Shown: positions 25,737-34,402 of the stretch, in pieces | How positions within the stretch are numbered: the first letter of the stretch is position 1 | How the letters are laid out: every line of letters begins with the position of its first letter | Source: Nocardia lijiangensis NBRC 108240 | Lineage (GTDB): Bacteria > Actinomycetota > Actinomycetes > Mycobacteriales > Mycobacteriaceae | NCBI RefSeq assembly: GCF_001613045.1 | Contig: NZ_BDBP01000029.1 | Location: 1 to 64,000 of the forward strand | Direction: 5' to 3' | Length of the DNA stretch: 64,000 bases | The notes under the pieces: model-generated | Database searches by the model: none | Seen by the model: only the letters and a program-made list of their open reading frames with translations | Told to the model about the DNA's origin: nothing | Position numbers and translations under genes: made by a program

Positions 25737-27001
25737 CCGGAGGAAGGCTCGGCATCCTCGCCCGCGGCCTGTGGAACCTGCGCCGCGCACCCGACCTCGC
25801 CGCGCTGCGGGCGGCAGCCTCACCGGACGAACTGGCCCGGCTGGCATTGATCCCGGCGGCCAGGAACATGGGCATCGCCATCGGCTTCCTCGCCGCGGAC
25901 ATGCGAGCCGAGGCCACCGCGGCCCTGCTCGCCTGCCGGGTGCTCGACGCCTACGAGGACCTGATCGACCGTCCGCTGGCAGGCAGCGCCGTGCGGACCG
26001 CCGCCGAGTACCTCAGCGGCAGCACCGACACCCCGCCGCCACCGCCGGATCGCGTCACGGTTCGCGACAGCGAAGCCGTCGACCTGGTCCTGGCCGAACG
26101 CAGCGCGGACGTCCGGTCGCTGGTGTCGGCGCTGCCCGCCGAGGGACGGGAACGGGTCGCCCGCCTGCTGCTCGATATCGGCGATGTGATGGCCCGCAAC
26201 CTCGATTCCCCCCTGTCGCGGGTCGCCTACAGCGAGGGTGTGCTGGGCCGGGTGACGCACTACGCGTGCTCGCTGGTCGCCGAAGAAGCTTGTGCCGAGG
26301 CCGATTTGCGCGAGCTGACCGGGTGCGTCGGCGTCATCGCCCAGGCGGCCAACGACCTGCGCGACGGCGAGCTTGCGCTCTACGGTGTCGCCGACCACGA
26401 GGAACTGACCCGAGCGGTGATGCTGCGGCTGCTGGCACCGGCGCTGGGCGGGTTCGCGCTGCTGGCCCGGCTCGGCCCGCGCACGTCGAGCCCGGGCGCC
26501 AAGGCGGCGATGGCGTACATGACCGTCACGACGACCGGTTTCCTGTGCACCGCCGTCGGAGCCCCGGTGCCCTACCGGCGGCCGGTCGGTGCGGCCGCGC
26601 TGGCCGCCTGGTCGCCCGCCTTCTGGACCAAGATGGTCGAGCGGGTACAGCGGTGCGCCGACCAGGCGATCCACCGGGTGCTCGATGCCTCGCCCGAGCT
26701 CGGGACCGGTTCCGACGCCGCGGCGCAGTTGCTCGGCGCGATCGACCCGCGCGCGCTGTCGCCCTCGATGGTGCCGCTGATCGTCGACACCACCTTCGCC
26801 CTCGTGCGTGCGCTGCCGGAAGAGCCACTGACGGGCCGACTTTCGGCCTCCGACATTCGCACCATGATGATCGCCGATCATCTGGCCTTCGGTGCCTTGG
26901 AGCGGCTGCCACCCCGTGGGGCCGAGGCGATGCGGGCGCTCGCCACGAACTTCCAACTCGCCGCCCTCGATACCACAACCGCCGGAGGAGATCACCCGTG
27001 A
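25733..27001 (+). CDS. squalene/phytoene-synthase-like head-to-head prenyltransferase
   Basis: A 422-residue all-alpha protein I place in the squalene/phytoene synthase superfamily, which joins two allylic diphosphates head to head. The first motif reads ACRVLDAYEDLIDRP (DxxxD, about residue 75), as in that family, and the second block reads IAQAANDLRDGELALYG (about residue 210). In typical enzymes the second motif is RDYLED; here it is RDGELA, so the second aspartate of the pair is lost, though NDLRD offers another Asp. It is longer than usual (about 290-340). The ATG overlaps the upstream stop. Its place after a polyprenyl synthase supports prenyl-diphosphate substrates, but the product (squalene-, phytoene- or novel type) is open. 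Confidence 0.72.
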   Translation: MTGGRLGILARGLWNLRRAPDLAALRAAASPDELARLALIPAARNMGIAIGFLAADMRAEATAALLACRVLDAYEDLIDRPLAGSAVRTAAEYLSGSTDTPPPPPDRVTVRDSEAVDLVLAERSADVRSLVSALPAEGRERVARLLLDIGDVMARNLDSPLSRVAYSEGVLGRVTHYACSLVAEEACAEADLRELTGCVGVIAQAANDLRDGELALYGVADHEELTRAVMLRLLAPALGGFALLARLGPRTSSPGAKAAMAYMTVTTTGFLCTAVGAPVPYRRPVGAAALAAWSPAFWTKMVERVQRCADQAIHRVLDASPELGTGSDAAAQLLGAIDPRALSPSMVPLIVDTTFALVRALPEEPLTGRLSASDIRTMMIADHLAFGALERLPPRGAEAMRALATNFQLAALDTTTAGGDHP

Positions 27002-27066
27002 CCAGCGCGTCGACCCACCCACGCATAGGAACCCCCGACACCAACACCCGAGGAGATCACCTATGA
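26998..27066 (+). CDS. 22-codon bridging mini-ORF
   Basis: A GTG-started frame of 22 codons (VTSASTHPRIGTPDTNTRGD) whose GTG overlaps the upstream TGA (GTGA) and whose TGA overlaps the next ATG (ATGA). GGAGGAG sits 8 bases before it, and a near-copy of that segment (GAGGAGATCACC) precedes the next gene. It probably couples translation of the two flanking genes. A functional peptide is possible but unsupported. Confidence 0.45.
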   Translation: MTSASTHPRIGTPDTNTRGDHL

Positions 27067-28079
27067 CCACCGTGCCAACCCGTCCCGGCGACGGAACACC
27101 GCCCGCAGCGTCCGACCAACCGCCGTTCAGCCGCCGGGTGCTGAAGCTCGAGCACCCGGCGAATGTCGGCCCGCTGCTGCACATCCTGGCCTGGGTCGTG
27201 CTGCTGTCCTTCGGCCTGTTCGTACCTGCCGCCACGAACTGGTACCTGTCGGTCCCGCTGATCCTCGTGCTGACCCTGCTGAACTTCTCGCTCACCATCG
27301 GCGTGATGCACATGCACACGCATCGCGCGCTGTTCGTGTCGCGGCGGCTGAACCGGTTCGTGGACATCATGTGCTGTCTGCCCGCCACACTGACCTCGGC
27401 GGAGATGCGCGAGGTGCACGTGCTCAACCATCACCGCTTCAACGACGGACCGGGCGACGTCACCTCCACCGAGGGACTCGAGCGCGGGCTGGGCGCGGTC
27501 TGGTATTGGATCAGGTACGGCACCATCGTCAAGAACCACACCATGCGAATGATCTTCGCGGCCAACCCATCCGAGGGCAGGCGCAAGCGGCGCCACCAGT
27601 TCGTCTTCGATCTCACGCTGGCTCTGGCGCTGCCGGTGGGCATCTTCTTCGTCGCGGGCTTCGAACGGTTCGCGCTGTTCTGGGCGCTTCCGTTCCTCAT
27701 CACCCAGGTGAACTCCGGCTACTTCGCCTGGCTGACCCACGCCCCGGCGCGGGTGTTCGAGGACGACCCGAGCAAATCGCTGAACACGGCGGGTAACTGG
27801 CTGAACTTCTTCATCTTCAACCAGGGCTACCACAGCGTGCACCACCGTTACCCGGGCGTGCACTGGTCCCAGATCCCCGACAAGCTCGACTTCATGCGGC
27901 AGGTCGACGCTGCCGTCATCGTGCCCTACTGGATGACGATCCAGTCGTCGTGGCGCCTGGCCCGGCCCGGCGGCTTCCTCAACGCGCCCTACGGCGAGCG
28001 GTGGAAGGCCAAGCTGGACAAGCGGATGGAGGAGGGCACGGTCCGCCTGCGGTTCCTGCCCTGGTTCGCATGGATCTGA
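27063..28079 (+). CDS. membrane di-iron fatty-acid-desaturase-family oxygenase
   Basis: A 338-residue integral membrane protein with the three histidine boxes of the desaturase/hydroxylase superfamily: HMHTHR (about residue 80), HVLNHHRFND (about 120), and HSVHHRYPGVHW (about 260). The boxes bind two irons for O2-dependent desaturation or hydroxylation. Around them lie four or more hydrophobic helices (HILAWVVLLSFGLFVPA and others). In this locus it probably oxidises the terpenoid hydrocarbon. Carotenoid-modifying desaturases and ketolases share the boxes, but the exact reaction is unknown. GAGGAG precedes the ATG at 27063. Confidence 0.85.
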   Translation: MTTVPTRPGDGTPPAASDQPPFSRRVLKLEHPANVGPLLHILAWVVLLSFGLFVPAATNWYLSVPLILVLTLLNFSLTIGVMHMHTHRALFVSRRLNRFVDIMCCLPATLTSAEMREVHVLNHHRFNDGPGDVTSTEGLERGLGAVWYWIRYGTIVKNHTMRMIFAANPSEGRRKRRHQFVFDLTLALALPVGIFFVAGFERFALFWALPFLITQVNSGYFAWLTHAPARVFEDDPSKSLNTAGNWLNFFIFNQGYHSVHHRYPGVHWSQIPDKLDFMRQVDAAVIVPYWMTIQSSWRLARPGGFLNAPYGERWKAKLDKRMEEGTVRLRFLPWFAWI

Positions 28080-28906
28080 CCACCACGCAGCAACAGGTTC
28101 GGGGCGCGCTGACGGACCGCCGCCGGCTCGTCCCGTTCCTGCTGGCCTTCGGCGTCTACGGCGTCGCGGGGGTGACCGTGCCCCTGATGCTGTTGTTCGC
28201 CGGAGGCTGGTGGCTGCCGAAGACCGTCGACGAGGGACCGCACCTGGCGACCGGTCCGGCCATCGCCATCGACGTGCTGCTGCTCGCGCTGTTCGGATTG
28301 CAGCACTCGGGCATGTCGCGGCCCGCGTTCAAGGCGTTCATCACCCGCTGGGTGCCCGAAGCCCTGGAGCGCACCGTCTACATCGTGATGGTGTGCCTGG
28401 TCGTGTGGGTGATGTGCCTGGCCTGGCAGCCGCTGCCCCAGCAGGTCTGGTCGGCGGACGGCGTCGTCGGGACCGCGCTCGACGCCGGATTCTGGCTCGG
28501 CTTCGTGCTGGTCTATGCGGCCACGTTGCTGCTCAACCACTTTCACCTGCTCGGCATCAGTCAGGCCTACCGCCACTATGTGATCCAGGTGCCGGACGCG
28601 ACCATGGATCGTCTGCAGGTGCACGGGCCCTACCGCCTGGTGCGGCATCCGTTGATGACCGGCCTGCTGCTGTCGTTCTGGTGCGCCGCCGACATGACAG
28701 CCGGGCATCTGCTGTGGGCGGTCGGGTTGACCGGCTACATCCTGCTCGGCACCTTCCTGGAGGAGCGCGACCTCGTCGCTCGCTTCGGGACGGCCTACCG
28801 CGCCTATGCCGAGCAGGTCCCGGCATTCTTCCCGTCGCCGCTGGGTCCCTCGGCGCGGGCGCGTCTGCGCCAAGTCCTTTTCCGCCGTTCGGATCAGCCG
28901 CTGTGA
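28070..28906 (+). CDS. ICMT/NnrU-like membrane methyltransferase-family protein
   Basis: A 278-residue membrane protein with about six hydrophobic helices. The C-terminal part has the isoprenylcysteine-methyltransferase/PEMT-like signature: HGPYRLVRHPLMTGLLLSFW, then FLEERDLVARFGTAYRAY, which form the SAM-binding site in ICMT-type enzymes. In a terpenoid operon, methylation of a carboxyl or hydroxyl of the product, or of a prenylated acceptor, is a reasonable guess. NnrU-type proteins of unknown role share the signature. The ATG overlaps the end of the desaturase gene by 10 bp. Confidence 0.75.
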   Translation: MDLTTTQQQVRGALTDRRRLVPFLLAFGVYGVAGVTVPLMLLFAGGWWLPKTVDEGPHLATGPAIAIDVLLLALFGLQHSGMSRPAFKAFITRWVPEALERTVYIVMVCLVVWVMCLAWQPLPQQVWSADGVVGTALDAGFWLGFVLVYAATLLLNHFHLLGISQAYRHYVIQVPDATMDRLQVHGPYRLVRHPLMTGLLLSFWCAADMTAGHLLWAVGLTGYILLGTFLEERDLVARFGTAYRAYAEQVPAFFPSPLGPSARARLRQVLFRRSDQPL

Positions 28907-29005
28907 GGGCCGATTTCCGCGCGGTCTGAACGGCTTTCGCACCATCGCACAGGTCGTTGCCACTGTCGCCGCACGTCGACGTGGCCGGCGGCTGTGCACC
29001 GTCCG

Positions 29006-29041
29006 CCATCGGCGGGTCCCCGTCCGGGGACTCGCCGATGG
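29006..29041 (+). terminator. strong hairpin between the two blocks of the terpenoid locus
   Basis: CCATCGGCGGGTCCCC (29006-29021) pairs with GGGGACTCGCCGATGG (29026-29041) around GTCC: 16 bp with one mismatch. It lies in the only long gap (164 bp) of the locus, 30 bp before mevalonate kinase. It may terminate or attenuate transcription of the upstream four genes. Confidence 0.6.
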
Positions 29042-29070
29042 GCCCCGCTCGAGTTGGGAGATGAATCGAC

Positions 29071-30072
29071 GTGAACAGCGGTCGCGTTCGCGAGGGCAGC
29101 AGAGCAACCGCCGAGGGCGGGCACGGCACCGGTCGCGCCCACGGTAAGGCGATTCTGCTCGGCGAGCACACGGTGGTGCACGGCACGCCCGCCGTCGCGT
29201 TTCCCTTGCCCACGCTCTCGGCGCGCGCGGTCGCTCGCCGGACGCGAGAGGCTGTGGATCAGGTCGATTCTGTTGTGGGAGAGCCGTTTCGATTCACCGC
29301 GGGCAACGTCGTCACCCCGGAGAACGCGCTGTCCGGGGCGCACGTCGCGGTCGAGGAGGCGTTGCGGCGGTGGGGGCTGGCGAGCGAGGCGGTCGAGGTG
29401 GTGCTCGACTGTGAGATCCCGCCCGCCCGTGGCCTGGGATCCAGTGCCGCGTGTGCCGCGGCCGCGGTGCGGGCGGTCGCCGAGCTCTATGGCCGGACCG
29501 TCGGCTCCGACGCGCTCTACGAATTGGTGCAGTGCGGTGAACAGTTCGCGCACGGCCGCGCCAGCGGCGTGGACGCCAGCGCCGCGGTGGCGTCGGGACC
29601 GATCTGGTTCCAGGCGGGTGCGGCGCGCGGACTGAGCGTCGGCCTGGACGCCGCGCTGGTGATCGCCGATACCGGGACAGCGGGCGCCACGCAGCATGCG
29701 GTCACCGCCGTCCGCCGCAAGCTGGAGGCCGATCGACGGGCGGCGCAACGGTTGCTGGAACGCGCGGCGAACCTGATCGAGTCGGCCACGGCGGATCTGG
29801 CGGCCGGTCACGCCGAGCCGCTGGGCGCGACGCTGCTCGAATTCCAAAGACTACTGACCGAACTCGGCGTCAGCACGCCCGAGATCGACACCCTCGTCAC
29901 GGCGGCATCCGACGCGGGCGCGTACGGCGCGAAACTCACCGGCGGTGGCCTCGGCGGCTGCGTCCTCGCGCTCACCGAGACCGGCGACAGCGCCGCGACG
30001 GTGCGCGCGGCGCTGCACCGGGCAGGCGCCGTGCGGACCTGGATCGTGCCGACCCGAGGCGCACAACCATGA
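29071..30072 (+). CDS. mvk: mevalonate kinase
   Basis: A 333-residue GHMP kinase that phosphorylates mevalonate at O5 with ATP. Signatures: N-terminal GKAILLGEHTVVHGTPAVAF, the ATP loop ARGLGSSAACAAAAV (about residue 120), and the C-terminal KLTGGGLGGCVLAL loop. GTG start at 29071 with GGGAG upstream. First gene of the mevalonate block, after a strong intergenic hairpin. It is joined to the next gene through a 16-codon mini-ORF. Confidence 0.93.
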   Translation: MNSGRVREGSRATAEGGHGTGRAHGKAILLGEHTVVHGTPAVAFPLPTLSARAVARRTREAVDQVDSVVGEPFRFTAGNVVTPENALSGAHVAVEEALRRWGLASEAVEVVLDCEIPPARGLGSSAACAAAAVRAVAELYGRTVGSDALYELVQCGEQFAHGRASGVDASAAVASGPIWFQAGAARGLSVGLDAALVIADTGTAGATQHAVTAVRRKLEADRRAAQRLLERAANLIESATADLAAGHAEPLGATLLEFQRLLTELGVSTPEIDTLVTAASDAGAYGAKLTGGGLGGCVLALTETGDSAATVRAALHRAGAVRTWIVPTRGAQP

Positions 30073-30119
30073 CCGATACCCGATTCCCCTCGATACCGGA
30101 GTTCGAGACACACCAATGA
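30069..30119 (+). CDS. 16-codon bridging mini-ORF
   Basis: ATG overlaps the mevalonate kinase stop (ATGA) and its TGA overlaps the next ATG (ATGA). The peptide would be MTDTRFPSIPEFETHQ. Same topology as the 22-codon frame at 26998. It probably only carries ribosomes across the gap. Confidence 0.4.
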   Translation: MTDTRFPSIPEFETHQ

Positions 30120-31174
30120 CATTCACATCTGGAGCAGAGCTGGCCGATCCGCTCGCGGAGCTACTCGGCGACAACGCGATCGACGCGGCGATCGCCGTCG
30201 CGCATCCGAACATCGCCTTGGTGAAGTACTGGGGCAAGCGCGACGAGTCGTACCTCCTTCCCGTCACGGGAAGCCTGTCGATGACCCTCGATATCTACCC
30301 GACCACCACCGCGGTGCGGGTGAGTGCGGAACCGGCCGACACCGTCGAGCTCAACGGCCGCCCCGCGGTCGGCGAGGCGTACACCAGGGTGGCGCGGTTC
30401 CTGGATCTGGTGCGCGAGCGGGCCGGTCGCGACGAACACGCCGTCGTCGTCTCCAGCAACGCAGGGCCGACCGGCGCGGGCCTGGCCTCCTCGGCGAGCG
30501 GCTTCGCCGCGCTGGCCGTCGCCGCGGCCGCCGCCTACGGACTCGACGCGGATGCCCGCGCGCTGTCGCGACTGGCTCGACGGGGCTCCGGATCGGCCTG
30601 TCGCTCCCTCTTCGGCGGGTTCGCGGTGTGGCACGCCGGGGAGGGCGACGGCGAGGCGGGGGACGTGAGTTCCTACGCGGAACCGATCGACGGTGACGCG
30701 CTCGATCCGGCGCTGGTCGTCGCCGTCGTCGACGACGAGGCGAAGGCGATATCGAGCCGCGAGGCGATGCGGCGGACCTGCGATACCTCGCCCTTCTACC
30801 TGCCGTGGGCCGACGCGTCCAGGATCGACCTCGACGAAATGCGCAAGGCGGTCGCGCGCCGCGATCTGCCCGCGGTCGGGGAGATCGCCGAGCGCAACGC
30901 CTTGGGCATGCACGCGAGCATGCTCCTGGCCAGACCATCGGTCCGGTACCTGTCGCCGCGGTCGGTCGCGCTGCTGGATCGTGTACTGGCGCTGCGTGCG
31001 AACGGCATCGCCGCGTTCGCCACCATGGACGCCGGACCGAACGTCAAGGTGCTGTGCGCCCGCGCCGACGAGCAGCGGGTGATCGCCGCCCTGCGGGAGG
31101 GAGGCGACGTCGCCGACATCCAGCTGGCGCATCTCGGCCCCGGCGCGGCGCTCGTCACAGACGGTCCGCGATGA
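30116..31174 (+). CDS. mvaD: diphosphomevalonate decarboxylase
   Basis: A 352-residue GHMP-family enzyme that decarboxylates 5-diphosphomevalonate to IPP. The family start is PNIALVKYWGKRDESYLLP, which carries the invariant KYWGK. The glycine-rich loop is GLASSASGFAALAVA (about residue 125), followed by RRGSGSACRSLFGGF with the catalytic region. ATMDAGPNVKVL is the C-terminal signature. The ATG at 30116 is the start. Its stop overlaps the next gene's start by four bases. Confidence 0.93.
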   Translation: MTFTSGAELADPLAELLGDNAIDAAIAVAHPNIALVKYWGKRDESYLLPVTGSLSMTLDIYPTTTAVRVSAEPADTVELNGRPAVGEAYTRVARFLDLVRERAGRDEHAVVVSSNAGPTGAGLASSASGFAALAVAAAAAYGLDADARALSRLARRGSGSACRSLFGGFAVWHAGEGDGEAGDVSSYAEPIDGDALDPALVVAVVDDEAKAISSREAMRRTCDTSPFYLPWADASRIDLDEMRKAVARRDLPAVGEIAERNALGMHASMLLARPSVRYLSPRSVALLDRVLALRANGIAAFATMDAGPNVKVLCARADEQRVIAALREGGDVADIQLAHLGPGAALVTDGPR

Positions 31175-32265
31175 TCACCTGTCGCGCTCCGGGGAAACTG
31201 TTCATCGTCGGCGAGTACGCCGTCGTCGAGCCCGGACACCACGCGGTGCTCACCGCGGTCGACCGCTACGCGACCGCCACCGTGGTCGAAGCCGATGACG
31301 AAATCACCACGCTGCATTCGGAACTCGACGGTGGCGTGACGCTCTCCTGCGGGCGCATCGGTGACGGATTGGTCCCGTCCGACGGCGTTGTGCCGCCGAA
31401 CTTCAGCTACGTCTTCGCGGCGGCCGCGATCATCGATCGGCTGCTCGTCGAGCGCGGCATCGGGGCGCATTCCTATCGGCTGAGCATCAGCACCGACCTT
31501 GCCGACGCGGACGGGAGAAAGCTCGGCCTCGGTTCCAGCGCGGCCGTCACGGTGGCCACGGTCGCGGCGCTGGGTCGGTTCTACCGGCTCGATCTGAGCC
31601 CGATGGACCGCTACCGATTGGCGATGCTGGCCACCGTTTCGATCAACCCGCGCGCCTCCGGTGGCGACGTGGCGGCGAGCACCTGGGGCGGCTGGATCGC
31701 CTACAGTTCCCCCGACCGGCAGCAAGTATCCGAGCTCGTGGGGGAGAGCGGGGTGGACGCCGCCCTTCGTGCGCCGTGGCCCGGGCTGTCGGTGCGCCCG
31801 CTGCCCACGCCGACGGGACTCGCGATGCAGGTCGGCTGGACCGAAAAGCCCGCCTCGACACCGACACTGGTCGCCGGGCTCCGCGACAGCTACCGGCAGC
31901 TCGGCGCGCACGCCGAGTTCGTCTCGCGCAGCGACGACTGTGTGCAACGACTCGTCGCCGCGCTGGAAGCCGACGACTCGCTCGGCATTCGAACCGAAAT
32001 CCACTGTGCCCGAGAACTTCTCATCGATCTCGATACGGTCGCCCAGCTGGGCATCATGACGCCCCCGCTGCGTGCGCTGTGCGCGGCGGGCGCGGCGGTC
32101 GGCGCCGCGGCCAAACCCTCCGGCGCGGGCGGCGGCGACTGCGGCATCGCGCTCATCGACCGCACCCGTTCCGCGGCGATCACCGAGCTCACCCACCGCT
32201 GGATCACCGCGGGCATCCGGCCGCTGGCGCTGCGGACACATCCATTCGAAGAGGATCGCCGATGA
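31171..32265 (+). CDS. phosphomevalonate kinase
   Basis: A 364-residue GHMP kinase that makes 5-diphosphomevalonate. Signatures: APGKLFIVGEYAVVEPGHHA at the N-terminus, KLGLGSSAAVTVATV (about residue 110), INPRASGGDVAAS, and the C-terminal KPSGAGGGDCGIAL. Together with the decarboxylase it gives the classical, not archaeal-type, lower mevalonate route. ATG overlaps the upstream stop by four bases. Confidence 0.92.
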   Translation: MITCRAPGKLFIVGEYAVVEPGHHAVLTAVDRYATATVVEADDEITTLHSELDGGVTLSCGRIGDGLVPSDGVVPPNFSYVFAAAAIIDRLLVERGIGAHSYRLSISTDLADADGRKLGLGSSAAVTVATVAALGRFYRLDLSPMDRYRLAMLATVSINPRASGGDVAASTWGGWIAYSSPDRQQVSELVGESGVDAALRAPWPGLSVRPLPTPTGLAMQVGWTEKPASTPTLVAGLRDSYRQLGAHAEFVSRSDDCVQRLVAALEADDSLGIRTEIHCARELLIDLDTVAQLGIMTPPLRALCAAGAAVGAAAKPSGAGGGDCGIALIDRTRSAAITELTHRWITAGIRPLALRTHPFEEDRR

Positions 32266-33347
32266 TTGCCAGCCGCAAAGACGATCACGTTCGACACGCC
32301 GTGAGCCAGCAGCGCGATCCCGGTCCCAACGATTTCGACTCGATCGCCTTCGTCCACCACGCCCTCGCCGGCATCGACGGCGACGATGTGTCGCTGGCCG
32401 TCGACGTCGCCGGTAAGCGCTGGGACACACCGCTTTTCGTCAACGGCATGACCGGAGGCAGCCCGCACACCGGAGAGATCAACCGGCAGTTGGCCATCGC
32501 CGCCCGCGAGACGGGAATCCCCATCGCATCCGGCTCGATGAGCGCCTACTTCCGCGACCCCTCGGTCGCCGGCACCTTCCGGGTGCTGCGCCAGGAGAAT
32601 CCGCACGGCTTCGTCATGGCGAACGTCAACGCCACCGCGACGCTGGACGAGATACGCCGAGCGATCGATCTGCTGGAAGCCGACGCCCTGCAGATCCACC
32701 TCAACGCGGTCCAGGAGATCGTGATGCCCGAGGGGGATCGGTCTTTCGGGTCCTGGCCCCAGCAGATCGAGCGCATCACCGCCAACACGCCGGTGCCGGT
32801 GATCGTCAAAGAGGTCGGGTTCGGTCTCAGCAGGCCCACCGTCACCTGGTTGCGCGACGCGGGCGTGGCGGTGGCCGATGTCGGCGGCCGCGGTGGCACC
32901 AATTTCGCGCGCATCGAAAACGATCGGCGCCCCACCGCCGACTTCTCCTTCCTGGAGAACTGGGGCCAGTCCACGCCCACCTGCCTCCTGGATTGCGCGG
33001 GTGTCACCGGCATCGATCTGTTCGCCTCCGGCGGCATCCGGTCGCCACTCGATATGGCACGCGCATTGGCGTTGGGCGCCAACGCCACCGGCGTCGCGGG
33101 CCGTTTCCTCGAGACGCTCGTCAGCCACGGCACCGAGGCCTTGGTCGAGACGATTCGCACGTGGCTCGATCAGCTGCGGCAAATCCTCACCGTGCTCGGC
33201 GCACCCACACCCGCGGACCTGGCCGGTAGCGACCTGCTGATCACCGGCGCAGTGGACACGTTTTGCCGGCTGCGCGGTATCGACGCGGCCGCCTATGCCC
33301 ACCGGAGCCCCTGGTGGAACGAATCGGGAAGAAGGAGCCACCCATGA
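32262..33347 (+). CDS. fni: type II isopentenyl-diphosphate isomerase (FMN)
   Basis: A 361-residue FMN and NAD(P)H-dependent TIM-barrel enzyme that interconverts IPP and DMAPP. It starts with RKDDHVRHA, typical of IDI2. The catalytic region contains FVNGMTGGS, QIHLNAVQEIVMPEGDR and VIVKEVGFGLSR. The phosphate/FMN loops are ADVGGRGGTNF and LFASGGIRSPLDMARALALG. It gives the starter unit for the polyprenyl synthase upstream. ATG overlaps the upstream stop by four bases. Confidence 0.93.
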   Translation: MIASRKDDHVRHAVSQQRDPGPNDFDSIAFVHHALAGIDGDDVSLAVDVAGKRWDTPLFVNGMTGGSPHTGEINRQLAIAARETGIPIASGSMSAYFRDPSVAGTFRVLRQENPHGFVMANVNATATLDEIRRAIDLLEADALQIHLNAVQEIVMPEGDRSFGSWPQQIERITANTPVPVIVKEVGFGLSRPTVTWLRDAGVAVADVGGRGGTNFARIENDRRPTADFSFLENWGQSTPTCLLDCAGVTGIDLFASGGIRSPLDMARALALGANATGVAGRFLETLVSHGTEALVETIRTWLDQLRQILTVLGAPTPADLAGSDLLITGAVDTFCRLRGIDAAAYAHRSPWWNESGRRSHP

Positions 33348-34402
33348 ACGACATGTCTTTTGCGGCGGTGCCGCTGCGGTGGGTCGGCCCCCTGCGTATT
33401 ACGGGCAACACCGTCGACGACAGTGTCGACGTCCCCCTGGCCACCTACGAATCGCCGCTGTGGCCCTCGGTCGGTCGCGGCGCGCGGATATCCACGTTGA
33501 CCGAAAAGGGCGTGGTGGCCACCCTCGTCGACGACCGCATGACCCGCTCGATCCTGCTCGAGGCCGACGACGCCTACACCGCCCACGTCACCGTCACACA
33601 GCTCAGAGAGCGTTTCCCGCAACTACAGGAGGTAGCCGCGGGCAGCAGCCGGTTCGCCCACCTCATCGACCTGCACCACCAGATCACCGGGAACCTGCTG
33701 TTCCTGCGCTTCGAATTCACCACCGGCGACGCCTCCGGCCACAATATGGTCACCCTCGCCTGCGACCACCTGATGAACCACATCCTGGCCGCGTTCGCCG
33801 GCCTGCGGTATGTCTCGATCTCCGGAAACTACTGCACGGACAAGAAGGCGACCGCGGTCAACGGGATCCTCGGCCGTGGCAAGAACGTCGTCACCGAACT
33901 GCTCATCCCCCGCGAAGTGGTCGAGCAGCGGCTGCACACCACCGCCCGCCAGGTGGTGGAGCTGAACATCCGCAAGAATCTCATCGGCACCCTGCTGGCG
34001 GGCGGAATCCGTTCCGCCAACGCGCATTACGCCAACATGCTGCTGGCCTTCTACCTGGCCACCGGACAGGACGCCGCGAACATCGTGGAAGGGTCCCAGG
34101 GCATCACCCACGCCGAAGACCGCTCCGGGGACCTCTATTTCTCGTGCACACTGCCGAATCTCATTGTCGGAACAGTGGGCAACGGCAAGCATCAGAGCTT
34201 TGTCGACGAGAACCTGACCCGCCTGGGTTGCCGCGCGGATCGCGATCCCGGCGACAACGCCCGGCGGCTCGCGGTCATCGCCGCGGCCACCGTGCTGTGC
34301 GGCGAGCTTTCCCTGATGGCGGCACAGACCAACAGCGGCGAATTGATGCGCGCCCATACCCAATTCGAACGGTCCACCGTAAGCAACGGAGTACAGCCAT
34401 GA
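33344..34402 (+). CDS. HMG-CoA reductase
   Basis: A 352-residue reductase that makes mevalonate from HMG-CoA using NAD(P)H, the committed step. It has the substrate/cofactor marks TTGDASGHNMVTLACDHL, the catalytic lysine block NYCTDKKATAVNG (class I pattern), LIVGTVGNGKHQSF, and a late catalytic-His region ELMRAHTQFER. It contains the catalytic domain only, without a membrane anchor, as in other actinobacterial mevalonate clusters. ATG overlaps the upstream stop by four bases. Confidence 0.92.
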   Translation: MNDMSFAAVPLRWVGPLRITGNTVDDSVDVPLATYESPLWPSVGRGARISTLTEKGVVATLVDDRMTRSILLEADDAYTAHVTVTQLRERFPQLQEVAAGSSRFAHLIDLHHQITGNLLFLRFEFTTGDASGHNMVTLACDHLMNHILAAFAGLRYVSISGNYCTDKKATAVNGILGRGKNVVTELLIPREVVEQRLHTTARQVVELNIRKNLIGTLLAGGIRSANAHYANMLLAFYLATGQDAANIVEGSQGITHAEDRSGDLYFSCTLPNLIVGTVGNGKHQSFVDENLTRLGCRADRDPGDNARRLAVIAAATVLCGELSLMAAQTNSGELMRAHTQFERSTVSNGVQP

